Position numbers and translations under genes: made by a program
Part shown: positions 50,063 through 61,746 of the stretch, one piece after another
Layout: each line of letters begins with the position of its first letter
Numbering within the stretch: position 1 is the stretch's first letter
Origin: Gadus chalcogrammus
Lineage: Eukaryota; Chordata; Actinopteri; Gadiformes; Gadidae
Assembly (NCBI RefSeq): GCF_026213295.1
Contig: NC_079420.1
Span: 19,287,776 to 19,351,775 of the forward strand
Length of the DNA stretch: 64,000 nt
Direction of reading: 5' to 3'
The notes under the pieces: model-generated
Databases searched by the model: none
What the model saw: the letters and a program-made list of their open reading frames with translations, nothing else
Told to the model about the DNA's origin: nothing

Positions 50063-51509
50063 TTGGTTCAGATAATGTTGCATCTTTTGAATATTGAACC
50101 TAATCAATGTCCTTGTTTGGTCCGGGCAGACACACCTGAGCTGAACCTCACCTGATCCTGTTTGGTCGGGGGTAGACACAGATGAGCTGAACCGCCCTGA
50201 TCCTGACATCCTGCTGGTCCCGTCTCCTCAGTTCAAATGAGCCTCGTCCTCCAGAAGACCTGCTGAGCTCAGCAGTCTGAGGCTGATGGATCAATGACCT
50301 CCAGTGGGAGTGATCTTCTTGACCCCACATGTAACCGTGTGCTTCCACACGCCTTTCCCTCACGTCTGTCACTAACCTCACTATTTCACTACTCTCTACT
50401 GCTTCCTCTTTTTTTCCTTCTCTGTGGTTCAAACCTTTACACTGAAGTCGCGTCTTCCTGCCCTCAGAGGGTTCAGCGTTAGGGTTGAGAGTCAGGGTTT
50501 AGTGTCAGGGACAGAGCTGGTCAGGGAGGTCTGCTTTTACACAAACCTCTTCACTTGCTTTCGGAATGGTGGTGACATTTTGAAAAGATTAATTTGGGAA
50601 AATGTTATCCTCTGCTTTCCTTTACAAAATTGTGTTCAACTTCTGTCAAGTGTTTTTGTTTATATATTAAAATCCCACATTGACTTCTACATGTTTGGTG
50701 CTGTTCATTTAATTGTCCTTTATCTTGGTTAATGTCAAGCTAAACTCCTGCAATACATTTAATATACATGATTGTTATTCAGCCTGTTCACATGATCCAT
50801 TTTGTAAAAATTTGAAACCTCCATATTACTACTAAATTCAAGCCTATTCATGTATTTAACAATGTACATACTGCCCCGCAGGCCATTCTTTTCTACTACA
50901 ACACGTTCAATCCACCAACCCGTCTCACATCAATGTACTAACTATAGCTACGTTGGTTCAAACTGAAAATGTAGTTTGGTGTGAGACTGCTGTCCAGCAG
51001 AGGGAGCCGTCATACACCTTAATTATACAGGAATGTCTGTGTATTAACATTTAAAAATGTTCATGGGCTGGTCTAGTTTGTCTGCAAATAACTCTGCCTC
51101 CAGCAACAGGATTGGTCGAAACATATGAAGTGAAAGAAATAAAAGCCCAGTTCACCAGATCTGAGGTCAGCTGCGGTCAGATTTTGGTTCATGAATGTAT
51201 TGAGTGAATCACGTCTGAGCTAAATATTAACCACCTGGAACTTGGTGCATTTCCTGGAGCTCGGAGGGCGGTAGGAGGCGTGTCTACCTGGTCGATTAGG
51301 CCCTGAACACAGACCCTGAACCCAGACATCCTAATCACAGACCCTGTGTTTAGCCCAGAATATAATTTTTGGGTTAAACAAATAAATAAAAGTATTTATA
51401 AGTACTAGCCTAGTGTAGATAGTCCTTCTGGCAAGAGAATAAACAGTTTAAAAACATAACCTTTTTACCATCTCAAGTGAATTAACCTATCCTATCCCCA
51501 GTCAGATGT
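50063..51509. other. Unassigned intergenic stretch
   Basis: A near repeat GGTCGGGGGTAGACACA / GGTCCGGGCAGACACA with ACCTGATCCTG occurs at 50120-50210. Otherwise AT-rich sequence with no recognised gene. ORFs up to about 100 codons here show no family features. Confidence 0.35.
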
Positions 51510-51690
51510 GTGTGTGTAATGTCTGTCTCACTTGTATTAATTTTACTCTGAAATAACTTGAATGGAACTTTAGCCATTTGGGGATAAGCAGCACAGCAGT
51601 CAGGTAGCTATTTTAAGCTATAGTAAACTGCTCATTATGTTTATTCAGGTGAAGCATTATGAAAAATTTTCATGCAAAATAAAACATAGA
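51510..51690. repeat. Diverged internal fragment of the hAT element 2 family
   Basis: The segment TTGTATTAATTTTACTCTGA with ATAACTTGAATGGAACTTTA and GGGGATAAGCAGCA is the reverse complement of 33190-33355 inside hAT element 2, with small insertions. No termini are present. Confidence 0.7.
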
Positions 51691-52917
51691 AATAATTTTG
51701 GCATTTTATTTTTCCGTCTGGTCTAAGCCTAGCCTGATCCTACCAGACCATCGTACTTAATTTCATTTGTACAGAAGGTCTGGAACTGCTCAATTGATAA
51801 TTGTTCACTCAATTGGAGGCGGGTGTCTGTAGAAATTTTAAGTTTTGCAGTAATTGAAACGTCTTTACACTTGCCCTAATTTGCCAGAGGATTTTCTACT
51901 GTTGTGTTTTGTTCTGCACGGCACATCTTTTTATATAGGCCTATGTGAAATTGAATGAAATGGTACTTTTGAGATGTTGAATAAAGATTTTAGATTTTTC
52001 TTAAATGTCGATTTCATGGAAAATGTAGGTCATGAAGTAAACATTTCCGAAAAATATGATTGAATTTACATTGCAGATTAACACTGGCTCTCATGTTTGG
52101 AACTGAGTTCAGAGTGAGATTTAGTCGGTGGGCGGGGGATGTATGTGACTGCATACAAATGTGGTGCCATAAGGACATGGTGACTGTATGATAATAAGCA
52201 TTATTGGCCCTTAACACTAATATTCAGAAACAACACTGCCAACAACACAAGGCTATTGGCCTAAGCAACAGTAGAGGCATATACTTTTCCCTGAACTTGT
52301 AAACGTGCAAAAAAATAATTATAGATTTAAGTGGCATTCAATCCAATGCTTGAAATATATGTGGCATTCAGTAGGCCAATGCTGTGGTAAAGTGTGTGTA
52401 AAGTACTGTTCTGTTCAATAGAAACAACTCTATAAATCCCCTGTAGGAGAAATGTGTTAAGTTTGTCCCTATAAAACAATAATGGTAAAAGAAAAAATAT
52501 ATACAAAACATGGCGGTAACTCTAAAGTCACTTCCACCAATGCAAAGAGAACAGAACAGAGTAGGGGAGGGCGTAGCTTAACTCCAGACGACCCAGAGAA
52601 ACGCAAAGCAAATTGAATGTTAAAATTTATGAGGCTTTAATAAAATCCCGGAAGATTTTGAAATTCCGCCCGGAAACATTTTTTGAAAGTGTCTCAAAAA
52701 GAGGGCAATTCCGGGCAAAAGAGGACGTCTGGTCACCATACGTACGGGGAACCCATTTGATTCCTACCTTGGTTGGGCGCTATCCTGGTAATTTCTCTGT
52801 GAGAGAAATCAAAATGTGGTGTGTGAGCGTGTGCATGGGTTGAAATCCTTGTGTCTCACGCCCGATGCTTGAGACTTGAGAGCCCATTTAACCTAATACG
52901 ACAAGGTTAAAACGGCA
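51691..52917. other. Unassigned AT-rich stretch
   Basis: No recognised gene. Around 52620-52740 is a repeat-like segment ending GAGGACGTCTGGTCACCATA. Confidence 0.35.
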
Positions 52918-53184
52918 ATGGCAGGTATTTTGAAGCATGTTTATTTCCTGGACAAGACAATCGCTGATTGGGCCAGATCATTGCAGATGTCAGGCTTGCG
53001 GCTGCTGGTATTTAACTTGGAGAAGTATGTCATCAAAGCCGCCAAAGCATTCCTTCTCCAGGACTGTTTCCCTGATGATGGAAAGGGAATGATGATTGGA
53101 GAGATCATTTATTTATCTACTTGTGTGCATGAATTACAGTTGACTCATTGTTTATCTTGGATCCAGCAATGCTATATAAAATAG
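52918..53184 (+). other. Open frame of 88 codons, unrecognised
   Basis: It starts MAGILKHVYFLDKTIADWAR and continues SLQMSGLRLLVFNLEKYVIK, AAKAFLLQDCFPDDGKG, ending CYIK. The composition looks protein-like: an amphipathic first half with evenly spaced Leu/Ile, Lys and Arg, low in repeats. No donor-like site is compelling, and I do not recognise the family. It could be an exon, a retroelement scrap or chance. Confidence 0.3.
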
Positions 53185-53244
53185 CAGAACTCTGAGGGGA
53201 GACCAAAGAGCCTGGAAACCAGAAACAGAAAGGTGGGGTGTTCA

Positions 53245-53565
53245 GAATCAGAATCACTTTTATTACATCTTATTGTACAGTACACAAGAGTAAAATTCTT
53301 AGGCTTGGTTCCTCAACATTCACATAGCAGCAACAGTACAAGATTAAATAAATAAATATAAGAAACCATATGAAAAGAAACAAAGTAAAAAATATAAAAT
53401 AAAAAATATAAAATAAGTATTAAAATAAATAAGTAAGTAGCAGCATCAATACTAATAAAAAGTAATGAGGTGCAATAAAGTGTGAAGTGTAGGGTGTTCA
53501 AGTGGTAGTGATAGCAGCCACAGGTAGGGTTATTGAGCAATAGATTAATGCTGTGCAAATACAAT
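53245..53565. repeat. Dispersed fish repeat beginning AGAATCAGAATCACTTTTAT
   Basis: This opening, followed by AT-rich AAATATAAAATAA units and GTGCAATAAAGTG, resembles the common LINE/SINE 3' segment found across teleost genomes. The family is not assigned. Confidence 0.5.
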
Positions 53566-53739
53566 AGATGGTTAAATACCAGTCTGTTGTTGTGGTGTGC
53601 GTGTTGCGCTGTGTTTCCTGTTCACGCAGCTATTCTACAGCAGACATCTAATTCGTGCTAGTGGATGAAGCTTTCAGAAGGGGATTTTGAGGCAAAAGAA
53701 AGTAAAACATGAAAACATATTTGAGCTCTGGCTTCAGAT

Positions 53740-53972
53740 ACTGATCTAGGGACTTGGTGGGTCATTGTAAACGAGTGAGCCACTGACTGCTGCCTCTGCG
53801 CCTGGGCCAGCTGAGCGTTGGTCTGGTCCAGCTCTTGTCTCTGCATCCTGTGAGTCCGGCTCTGCTGTCTCTCCAGCAGCACAGCCGAGAGCGCAGAGTC
53901 CACACGAAGCTGCTCCTCCCGCCGCTCCTTCTGCTGCTCCTCCCATCGAGTCCTCTGCACAAACACGAGTCA

Positions 53973-54049
<77 letters not shown>

Positions 54050-55073
54050 TTATGCAAATTATCACCAACAATTGACATATCAGGAACACATCAGCAGCAA
54101 CAATCTTGATTATTTATGAAAATGCCTTAACGTTGCTCCCATAGGGCCCTCAATTAGAACAGTCATCGTATCTAACCTTCATCACATTAGATAAGTGATC
54201 ACAAATCCTATCTCTGATTGAATGAGTGCAGTTAAGATAAGGCTTGGATAGATATAGGCAGCATAACTTTTTAGTTAGTTTTAGGTAACACAACTGTTTT
54301 GATAGGTTTTAGACAACACAACTATATGGATAGGTTGGGGGTCATTGTCAGCTTCTAAGCCTACCTGCTTAGAAACTGACAATGCCTTCGCCATAGTATG
54401 ATTAGTAGTTTAACGAACGGGAGGGGGCCAGACATATGAGCAATTAGAGCAAATAAAACAATAGCTCTCAATATTCTGGTTCTCAGGCTAGTGAATCACT
54501 GTTCTTCAACCGTAAACAACACTGTAGGAATAATTATCAATATTGAATCGGACCATGATAGATAAACGCCGCTCCATCAAGGAATGAACCGTGTCGCCAA
54601 ACAACCTCCTCAAAAGTTGGATGAGAGATCCAAAGGCAAACGTCGACAAACCTACCTGATAATCACTTTCATAATGTTCAATTAAGAAACGCAGGTCTTA
54701 TTTGGATGTCAAACTGCTGTGACAATTTAATAAGGGTGAACAAATGCGTGCAATTAATCTTTTGCAGATTCCCCCTTTTTCTCATTTTCTTTCACCTGGT
54801 GCTGCAATCCAATTTGATCAACCTGTAACGTTAACGCAAAAGTAATAGTGGTAATGGCAGGAGTACAGCTGTAATACAGCTGTAATACAGCTGTCCAATA
54901 CTGTCCAATACTTGTCCAATGTTTAATTTGTCCTTGAGAAAGCTAAATATTGCTAATACAGAGTGTGAAGCCTACCCCAATAGTAACTTTAGAGTTAAAG
55001 ATCCCCTCTTGTCGGTGCAGCTCACGGTTCTGGTGCGTTGCAGGTGTGCTGCGGCCAGGCGATCAATGTTCAT
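53740..55073 (-). pseudogene. ribc2: RIB43A-domain gene remnant (ribc2-like)
   Basis: RIBC proteins are inner-lumen components of ciliary doublet microtubules. Three minus-strand pieces keep family order. Piece 1 (55073-54976) opens MNIDRLAAAHLQR and, after a one-base loss, continues NRELHRQEGIFNSKVTIG, ending at a clean donor. Piece 2 (from 54822, after TTACAG) continues VDQIGLQHQVKENEKKGESA, then a TAA. The joined TIG-VD is the family's conserved motif. Piece 3 (from 53954, after GTGCAG) reads RTRWEEQQKERREEQLRVD, LSAVLLERQQSRTHRMQRQE, LDQTNAQLAQAQRQQ, then shifts frame before a VYNDPPSP match to the expected VYTNPPT tail. The central roughly 200 residues are missing. Each piece carries a lesion, so I call it a pseudogene. 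The choice between ribc1 and ribc2 is tentative. Confidence 0.6.
53974..54047. repeat. (CA)n microsatellite, about 37 units
   Basis: An uninterrupted CA run directly upstream of the terminal ribc2-like exon. Confidence 0.95.
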
Positions 55074-55573
55074 TTTGGGATCCTTTCGCCATTAAAACCT
55101 GGGCCTCAAACCGAACACAAGGCTCCCAGCACAAACACAGGTTGCTAGGAGACAATTCCTGTGAATCTTTGGATGCTTTTGACCTCGTCAAACATCCACA
55201 AGTCAGCAATCCCTGGCTCCACTATAGTTGGTGGCTAAATGTTATTCCTTGGTTATAAAGAAGGCTTTATACACAGACCTTCAGTTACCTTTAAAGTTAT
55301 TCATTAATAAACAGATTATAATTTTGCGTGTAGAATTAAGAAGTGGCATCTAGCGGAATTGAAGGGGCAAAAATTAGATATTCATAAGTATGTCTTAATT
55401 TGAATTGTTTTGTTTTTATGAATTTAAAATAAGCCCTTTAAAGCTACATGGGGAGTGGTTCCCCTTCCCCATAGCACACCATTTTGCACGCCATGTTTTG
55501 GGCAATTAGTTGTAGGAAGGAGGTGGTGTGTTGTCCCCATGGCTACGACCCATTTGTATGGAATCATATATGT

Positions 55574-56588
55574 ACAAAATTCAAATGGCAATGCAATTTG
55601 CAATTTAATAATGTAATTTGTAAATACGTTATTCAAAGTGTATTTTAAAATGCAAATTGACAATTCCCCAATGAAATTTTGAAAATTGACAAATCCCCAA
55701 TGAAATTTTGAAAATTATAACAATTAAAATAACATTTTGTCAATTTTTTTTAGTTCCTTTATTCAAATGGTAAAGCTATAGCGTCCCGCGATTGCAATGC
55801 ACTTCGCCACGCTCCGTGTGTTGCGAAATTCCAATTTGAATCCGCAATTTCCATTTCAATCCGCAATATGCTTTGCAAAAGATTTAGCAAAACGTATCAG
55901 CCAATCGCGTCTGGGCGGGAACTACGTCACTTTCTCGGCAGACCAGCTGATCATCACGACCTAGCACACGGCCCTTTCTTTCCAATACCGCGCCCTTATT
56001 GTAAATCGCGTTATACGATTTACAATAAGGGCGCGCACCGGTTTGCGCACCCTTCTCCGGTGCGATCCGGTGCAGGCATGTTGGTCGCTGTTTCGGACCC
56101 TGCATCCCGCTGCTCCTCTAGAGCTGCGAGGCCTCCCGCAGTAGCTCCGGGACCGTCGTTTCCGCCATTTTCACGTCATTACTATATGCGTCAACCCAGT
56201 CAAACCTGGCATAATGCTAGGCATAGAAAAGAATGCCGTTTTGCAAAATCTTTTGCAAAGCGTTTTGCGGATTGAAATATAATTGGAATTTCGCAACAAA
56301 AAGGAGCGTGGCGAAGTGCATTGCAATCACAGGGACGCTATAGCTTTTCAATTTGAATAAAGGAACTCGAAAAATTGGACAAAATGTAATTCTATTTTTA
56401 TTGTTATAACTTTTGCAAATTTAATTGAGGATTTCATTGTCACTTTGCATAGGCTATTAAAAGACACTTTGAATAACGTATTTACAAATCACATTATTAA
56501 ATTGCACAATGAATTGTCAATTGCATAATGTAATGACTTTTTGAATTGCAAATGTCAAATTGCATTGCCATTAGAATTTTTCTACATG
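55574..56588. mobile_element. Foldback (palindromic) element, about 1.0 kb
   Basis: The outer left segment AAATTCAAATGGCAATGCAA and the outer right segment are inverted copies. Symmetry persists through AATAACGTATTTACAA-type, GTGGCGAAGTGCATTGCAAT-type and CAATCCGCAA-type motifs to about 55898 and 56232. The 330-base centre is GC-rich and contains a perfect 20-bp stem (55989-56008 with 56016-56035) around a 7-base loop. There is no transposase. Arms differ by scattered substitutions and indels. The superfamily is unknown. Confidence 0.8.
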
Positions 56589-57206
56589 CTTCCATACATT
56601 TGTGAGCTATAGTAAGCAAAGTGTACATGTATTGTGCCACACTGTGGTGTTAAACTACTAAGTATCCAAGAAGCATAACCCTCTCTGACAAAAAATAACC
56701 ACTGGCCAGAGAGAGCCCAACACCTCCATTCAAACCGTGACGGTATGTGTAGGAGACACTTAATTCTCTCTCGGACGTGACTCATATAGTCAGTAAAGAC
56801 AGGATTATGCGCTGTCCTATCACCAAAATGCCCTATGTATTTAGAGGATTTACAATACAGGCCAAAACGGGGCCACCATTGTTGTTTGAAACCTTATACC
56901 GCTAGTTGCTACTAAATTCCTCACACTGGACCGTTAAGATGATAATTGAGAGCCATAGGGCCTAGTGTACTGATTAGGAACTGCAGGGCGATAGAGTCCT
57001 AGCGGTAAGTAAAAGTTAAAAAATACTTATTAAACAATTATTGCCCTTTTACTTTTATTTCCTTTGGAATTTTTTAGTTTACATAGGCTAAACCATAATC
57101 GTCAACGCGGTTGCATTCGGTTCTGGAGAAGTGAAATCTGTGCATTTTTCCTATATTACAGAATTGATCCATATAGTACACAGTCATACACAGCCTCAAT
57201 ATTTAT

Positions 57207-59833
57207 TTAGAAAGGTTTGATAACATTTTGGATTTCCCATCTTTGGCCCGTACATTCTTGTACCACAAGTTTGCTATTCATAATTTCCAGACATCTACTG
57301 GTCTTTTTGTTCTTCAATTCTTTACCCTGAAAAAGAAAGCGAGACACAGCCATACATCAGGGAACACTGTGTGTCATTATTGTACAATTCTTCCGTCCAG
57401 CGAAAATCGAATCTTGCTCTGCTGCATCTTTCACAACCAGAATACCCTGGATTTATATGTACCTGGGTGAAGTCCCAGTAGATTCCAATTCTTTTCTGAA
57501 GAGATTGGTGGCAGTCGTTCAGGCCAGGCTCATTGTCTTTGTTGCCATCGTCCGTCAAGCAGCGATTAGCATTGTATTTATGGGACTTGATCCCACCAAT
57601 GTAAAGCTCACCAGTCTCTCGGAAATATGTGTGCTGATGAGAAATTAAAGCAAAGAACAACATTCAGTTTAATCATATACTTCATCCAACATATTAATAG
57701 TACGTCCTTTGACTTACTTGAGATGCATAGAAGTGGCAGACATAGGCAATTGGTGTGTGGCCTGGAACTGGACCTTGGTCTAAACACATGTTGGCATCGA
57801 GGTTCTTCAGCTAAATATGGGAGAAATATGTTTAACTTGATTCAAATGCTTGATACTGCATTCAGTACGCCTAAGTACTTTGGCCAAAAGAAAAAATAAA
57901 GACAAATAAAAGTACTGTTCAAGAGGAATACCTTCTGATACATCATCATAATGATTCTTCCATCAGAGATGATTCAGAATAACTCTATGGGCCCTATCTT
58001 GCATTTGGCGCAATTGACTTAATCACTGGTCGTTGCTAGTTTGCAACTGGCGCAGAGCGTTCTTTTCCCTCCTGCGCCACATGTCGGTAAATTAGGGAAT
58101 GATCTTGCGCCCCAAGGGGCGGTTCGGCGAAAGGAGAAGGCTTGTTCTGGCGCAAACGTTCCCTGGTGCTATTTTGCAGTTTCAGAAACCACTTGCGCAA
58201 CAAACCAGGAAATACCTGGTTTAAAGTCAGCGGCACGTTGTTCAGATGCTATTTTAAGGGCGCATGCATAATGTTGCTTGTGCACCTCACGCACACACTT
58301 TGCTTCTCTCATCTACACACATTCTTGGTAAATTATTTGGGAAAGAACAGCTGATACAGCGGTAATAAGTTGTACTTTTGAATCAATGCATCTGCAAACA
58401 CCGTACAGCAAACACATATTTTCTTGACACAGACATCGTGTAGATGCCCATCACTTTTAGGATTGATGAGTATTTGATTGTGAGAAAACATTGTTTTGCC
58501 GCGAGTGAGTGTTAAAAAGAATGAATGAATGCGGGCGCACGCGTGTGTATGTGTAAAATAATTAATGAATGTGTGCGCTCGTGTGTGCGTCCATCTGTTT
58601 AAACACACGCAAACTAAACACGTAACGCATAATACAGTTCATGGCAATGTATATTAACGGGGGGACACATGCTTATTAGGAACACAAGTCGATAACGATA
58701 ATGCAAGCAATATTGATAAGAAACTATGTTTATAATGTATTGCGTATATCATATTAAATAGAACCACAGTTACCGCATATCATATGTGTATTAAGTTTTC
58801 TTTGCCGAAATGTATTTGAGGACTCAGTATTTCTGAAGTTGTGGAAGAAAACCTTATTCCATGTGTGAATTAGGCCATATTATTTGGCCATAAATTGAGC
58901 CATTTGAAGTTTGAAATTCATGTCCATCTGTCTCATCGGAGACTGATCGCAGACGCGCTGTCAAAATATCAACTTGTCAGATTCAAATGCGCTCTTGGCT
59001 CTTAAAGGGGATCGGAGCTGGCACTCTCATTGGTTTATTGCATGTTACGCCAAAACCACACCTACGGGTAATTAGGCTACTTCAGGCCAACCCTTTTTAG
59101 ATTTGCGCCGGGCGCAAGAGTCAGTTTTGCGCCGGTAAACTAGAACATCGCCATAGAACCACCCAAAAAGCTACTTGCGCTTGGCGCTTCTCACTTGCGT
59201 TTCAGACCATTAAAATAGGGCCCTATAAATCAAAAAATGTCCACATGTTCCACCCTGACCCTGATATAGTTAAGACAACTCACTTTTCCATAGGCCAGGA
59301 TATCGTCCCAGGTATCCAGCAGTGGATACACATTGTCAAGGTACCACTTGAAAGGTTTACAATTCAGCCTTTTTCTGAGTTCTTTTCTCTCTGACACATC
59401 CCCAATGTCAATACCGTGATCCTGCAGAACAAAAAGCGTTTAGTTTGATCACAAGCCTTCATCAGTAAAGCCAAATAATGTGTGTTTCTGTCTTAACCTT
59501 AATCAATTCAGCCAAATAGGACATCATTGTAAAGTATTGTTTTGTTTCACCCACATTTCTTCTTAACCAAATCAATAAAAAAAAAGTCTAGAATACACTC
59601 GACATTGTGTTGTCTAAATTGGCATGACCTTTTAGGTTATACTTTACCTTGAAGGGCAGATTCCAGGCTAGATTGACATTGTGTTTGTAGTCATCCATCC
59701 AAACCTCTGCTACCCTCAAAGCATTCCTTTTCATTGCGATGGAGATGTCTGGCATGTATGGTTTATGGCTTCTCTCAATGTGGGCTATCTTGGAGCATGG
59801 GACAACCTCAATACTTCCCCCACATGTCCAAAC
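57207..59833 (-). CDS. galnt8: Polypeptide N-acetylgalactosaminyltransferase 8-like, five 3' exons
   Basis: GALNTs start mucin-type O-glycosylation in the Golgi by moving GalNAc from UDP-GalNAc to Ser/Thr. Exons on the minus strand, all with proper junctions: 59833-59648 ([36 protein letters not shown], the end of the catalytic domain with the Gal/GalNAc-T motif), 59421-59284 ([30 protein letters not shown]), 57810-57718 ([17 protein letters not shown], start of the ricin-type lectin), 57633-57463 ([35 protein letters not shown]) and 57326-57207 ([30 protein letters not shown], stop TAA 57207-57209). The QRWEIQ is the lectin QxW repeat. The match is to GALNT8-type members rather than GALNT1-7. 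The N-terminal exons (membrane anchor, most of the catalytic domain) are not in the window; a Gypsy element occupies the upstream side. An AATAAA overlaps the stop. Confidence 0.88.
57989..59223. mobile_element. Harbinger-type MITE (1235 bp) in a galnt8 intron
   Basis: The termini are inverted and begin GGGCCCTATCTTGCATTTGG (left) and GGGCCCTATTTTAATGG (read from the right). Both ends are rich in GGCGCAA/TTGCGCC motifs typical of fish PIF/Harbinger MITEs. A TAT trinucleotide flanks both sides (57986-57988 and 59224-59226), the usual 3-bp duplication. It is non-coding. Confidence 0.85.
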
Positions 59834-59889
59834 CTACAAATCAACAAATGGGCATTGTTTCAATTCATCCATTCCCAGTGTGGTGAACC

Positions 59890-60502
59890 TCAGTAGGGGT
59901 TGTGAATGCAACCCCATCTAAGCTCCTCCTCCTGCACCCAGGTGCAGATAAAAGGGCCAAGATGGCTAAAGTCAGCCTCTGTTGGTTTCCTCCTAGGGTG
60001 GTGAGTAGGGTCCCCGCTTTCTAATAGTTGTGAGTTCCCATTTGAACTTTTATTAATTAGTGTCTCTTGTTTTTAGGATCCCCTGCTGCTGTTTTGTATG
60101 GTTTTAGTTGTTCTGGTTAGCTGTTTTGTTTTGTTTTGGTTCCGTTTGCTATTTTGTTTTGGTTGCTTTGCTTAAGTTTGCTTTTGTGTTATTTTCCCTT
60201 TTCTGTTTCATTGTTTGACCTTTGGTTTGCTGGGTTACTTAACCCCTGTTTTGCAGTTTGGTTTGGTTTTGATCCTGTTTTCTTTATTTAGTTATTGTAA
60301 TAAAATAAACGGTTAATATAGTTATTGTCTCTGCCTCTTTAGTTGTTGAACCTGTGTCCTTATTATTTCTGTAATATCATAGTTTAACTTTCTTTGTTCT
60401 ATATTTCCTGGGGTGTAATTCCCCAGGTGGCGTTGTCGGTCCCTCTTTAGTTATTTCCCCCTCCCCTCGTTAATATTGACTGTTGCACTGAGCCCCGCCA
60501 CA
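59890..60502 (+). repeat. 5' LTR of the Gypsy element (left border approximate)
   Basis: A TATA-like ATAAAAG lies at about 59948-59954, an AATAAAATAAA polyadenylation region at about 60300, T-rich sequence follows, and the unit ends GCCCCGCCACA at 60502. The palindrome GGGGTTGTGAATGCAACCCC (about 59896-59915) lies near the start. Without the 3' LTR the first base is uncertain. Confidence 0.65.
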
Positions 60503-60505
60503 TCT

Positions 60506-60523
60506 TGGCGTTGTCGGCAGGAT
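60506..60523 (+). promoter_or_regulatory. Primer-binding site of the Gypsy element
   Basis: TGGCGTTGTCGGCAGGAT begins three bases after the LTR end with TGG, the complement of a tRNA CCA tail. The particular tRNA is not assigned. Confidence 0.65.
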
Positions 60524-60675
60524 TACTTTCAGGCAGAGACTTGTAGTTTTCATTTTTTTTCCACAACCCAATTGATTTGTACGTAGTTTGTTAAGGTTTA
60601 TTATTTCTACAAAACAGCAGCAGGTCCTCGAAGGATCCGTGAATTGTACCCTGATAATCTCTTCTCTCTTCCATC

Positions 60676-61746
60676 ATGGAGGAGGAACTCTCCCAGCTAA
60701 AAGACTTGATAACGCAGCTTCAAGCTGAGAATCGACAGATGCGTGATGAACGAGAAGGCAACCAGCCAGGGCCCAGTGCGGCATCAACGAGTGCCTCTGC
60801 CCCAAGGAACCCAGTAAACGAGAGACTGATTTTTGTACCCAGAGACCGGAAGTGCCCCATGTTTAGGGGTAGAACAGGCCTCAATATTGTTGAGTGGGTT
60901 GAAGAGCTTCAGGCTTGTACACGTTCTAGGCGTTTGTCATCAGTTGAGAAAGCAATTTTCATTTATGATCACCTGGAAGGAGAGGCCAGAGAGGAAATTA
61001 AATACAGATCTCGGACAGAAAAGGAAGATCCAGACAAGGTCCTAGCTATACTTCAGGAACAGTATGGGTGTACTAGATCATATGTGTCTTTGCAGGAAGA
61101 TTTCTTTTCTAGGAAGCAACAAGAGGGAGAAACCCTGCAAGAATTTTCACATGCACTAATGAGTCTGATAGAGAAGGTTGTAAAGAAAGCCCCCAATGGT
61201 CTACCCAACAAAGATGTATTACTCAGAGATCAATTTGTGGAACATGTGTCTGATTGTACTCTTCGCAGAGAGCTTAAACAATTTGTTCGAGGCCACCCTA
61301 CTACCACCCTGATAGATGTCCGCAGTGAGGCCATTAGGTGGGAACAGGAGGGAATGCCAGGGGGTGGGAGCGGTAGAAGTCACTCTGTCCCCTCTGTTTT
61401 TGGGTTTCAGCACACTGTCCAGGGAGTCAATCCAAGCCACAGCAGGGTGGGTAACCCATCAGGTAGCTCCGAGCTAGGGGAGTTAAAAGAAATCCTTCGG
61501 ACTCAGCAAGAGCAGCTAAACCAGCTTACCAGAAGTCTTGCAGCCATCACTCATGCCCCTAGACCCCAGTATGATAAGAAAAACCTTATCTGTAGGAGGT
61601 GCCAACAGCCTGGTCATTTTGCTAGGGAGTGTAATGGTGCCCATGTAGCTGCGTCATCCAAGCTAGCTACCACAGCAGTACAATCCAGCTCTAGGGATGA
61701 GCGCTGTCCACCTAACCAGGGAAACTTTCACCCCCTGAACTGTTGA
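60676..61746 (+). CDS. Gypsy Gag protein, intact frame
   Basis: This 356-codon frame starts MEEELSQLKDLITQLQAENR, a short N-terminal coiled coil, followed by a Pro/Ser-rich linker. The capsid-like retrotransposon gag domain covers about residues 60-220 (GLNIVEWVEELQ, KAIFIYDHLEGEAREEIKYR, LREDQF-type LLRDQFVEHV, LRRELKQFV). A zinc knuckle CRRCQQPGHFARECN (CX2CX4HX4C) near residue 310 should bind RNA. The frame stops with TGA at 61744-61746, just after a slippery site at 61719-61725 that would shift a fraction of ribosomes into pol. No lesion is seen in gag. Confidence 0.92.
   Translation: MEEELSQLKDLITQLQAENRQMRDEREGNQPGPSAASTSASAPRNPVNERLIFVPRDRKCPMFRGRTGLNIVEWVEELQACTRSRRLSSVEKAIFIYDHLEGEAREEIKYRSRTEKEDPDKVLAILQEQYGCTRSYVSLQEDFFSRKQQEGETLQEFSHALMSLIEKVVKKAPNGLPNKDVLLRDQFVEHVSDCTLRRELKQFVRGHPTTTLIDVRSEAIRWEQEGMPGGGSGRSHSVPSVFGFQHTVQGVNPSHSRVGNPSGSSELGELKEILRTQQEQLNQLTRSLAAITHAPRPQYDKKNLICRRCQQPGHFARECNGAHVAASSKLATTAVQSSSRDERCPPNQGNFHPLNC

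Noticed and set aside
45424..50430. Possible innate-immunity (NLR or finTRIM) exons
   Set aside because: Some Ser/Arg-rich frames and exon-like splice motifs suggested it, but no NACHT, LRR, RING or B30.2 motif is visible.
53746..54119. Open frames rich in Cys-Val or His-Thr near the ribc2-like exon
   Set aside because: They read through the CA microsatellite; only the frame starting at the splice acceptor 53954 has family resemblance.
54220..54400. TAGTTTTAGGTAACACAACT-type repeats as a regulatory array
   Set aside because: Only two or three loose copies, and no further support.
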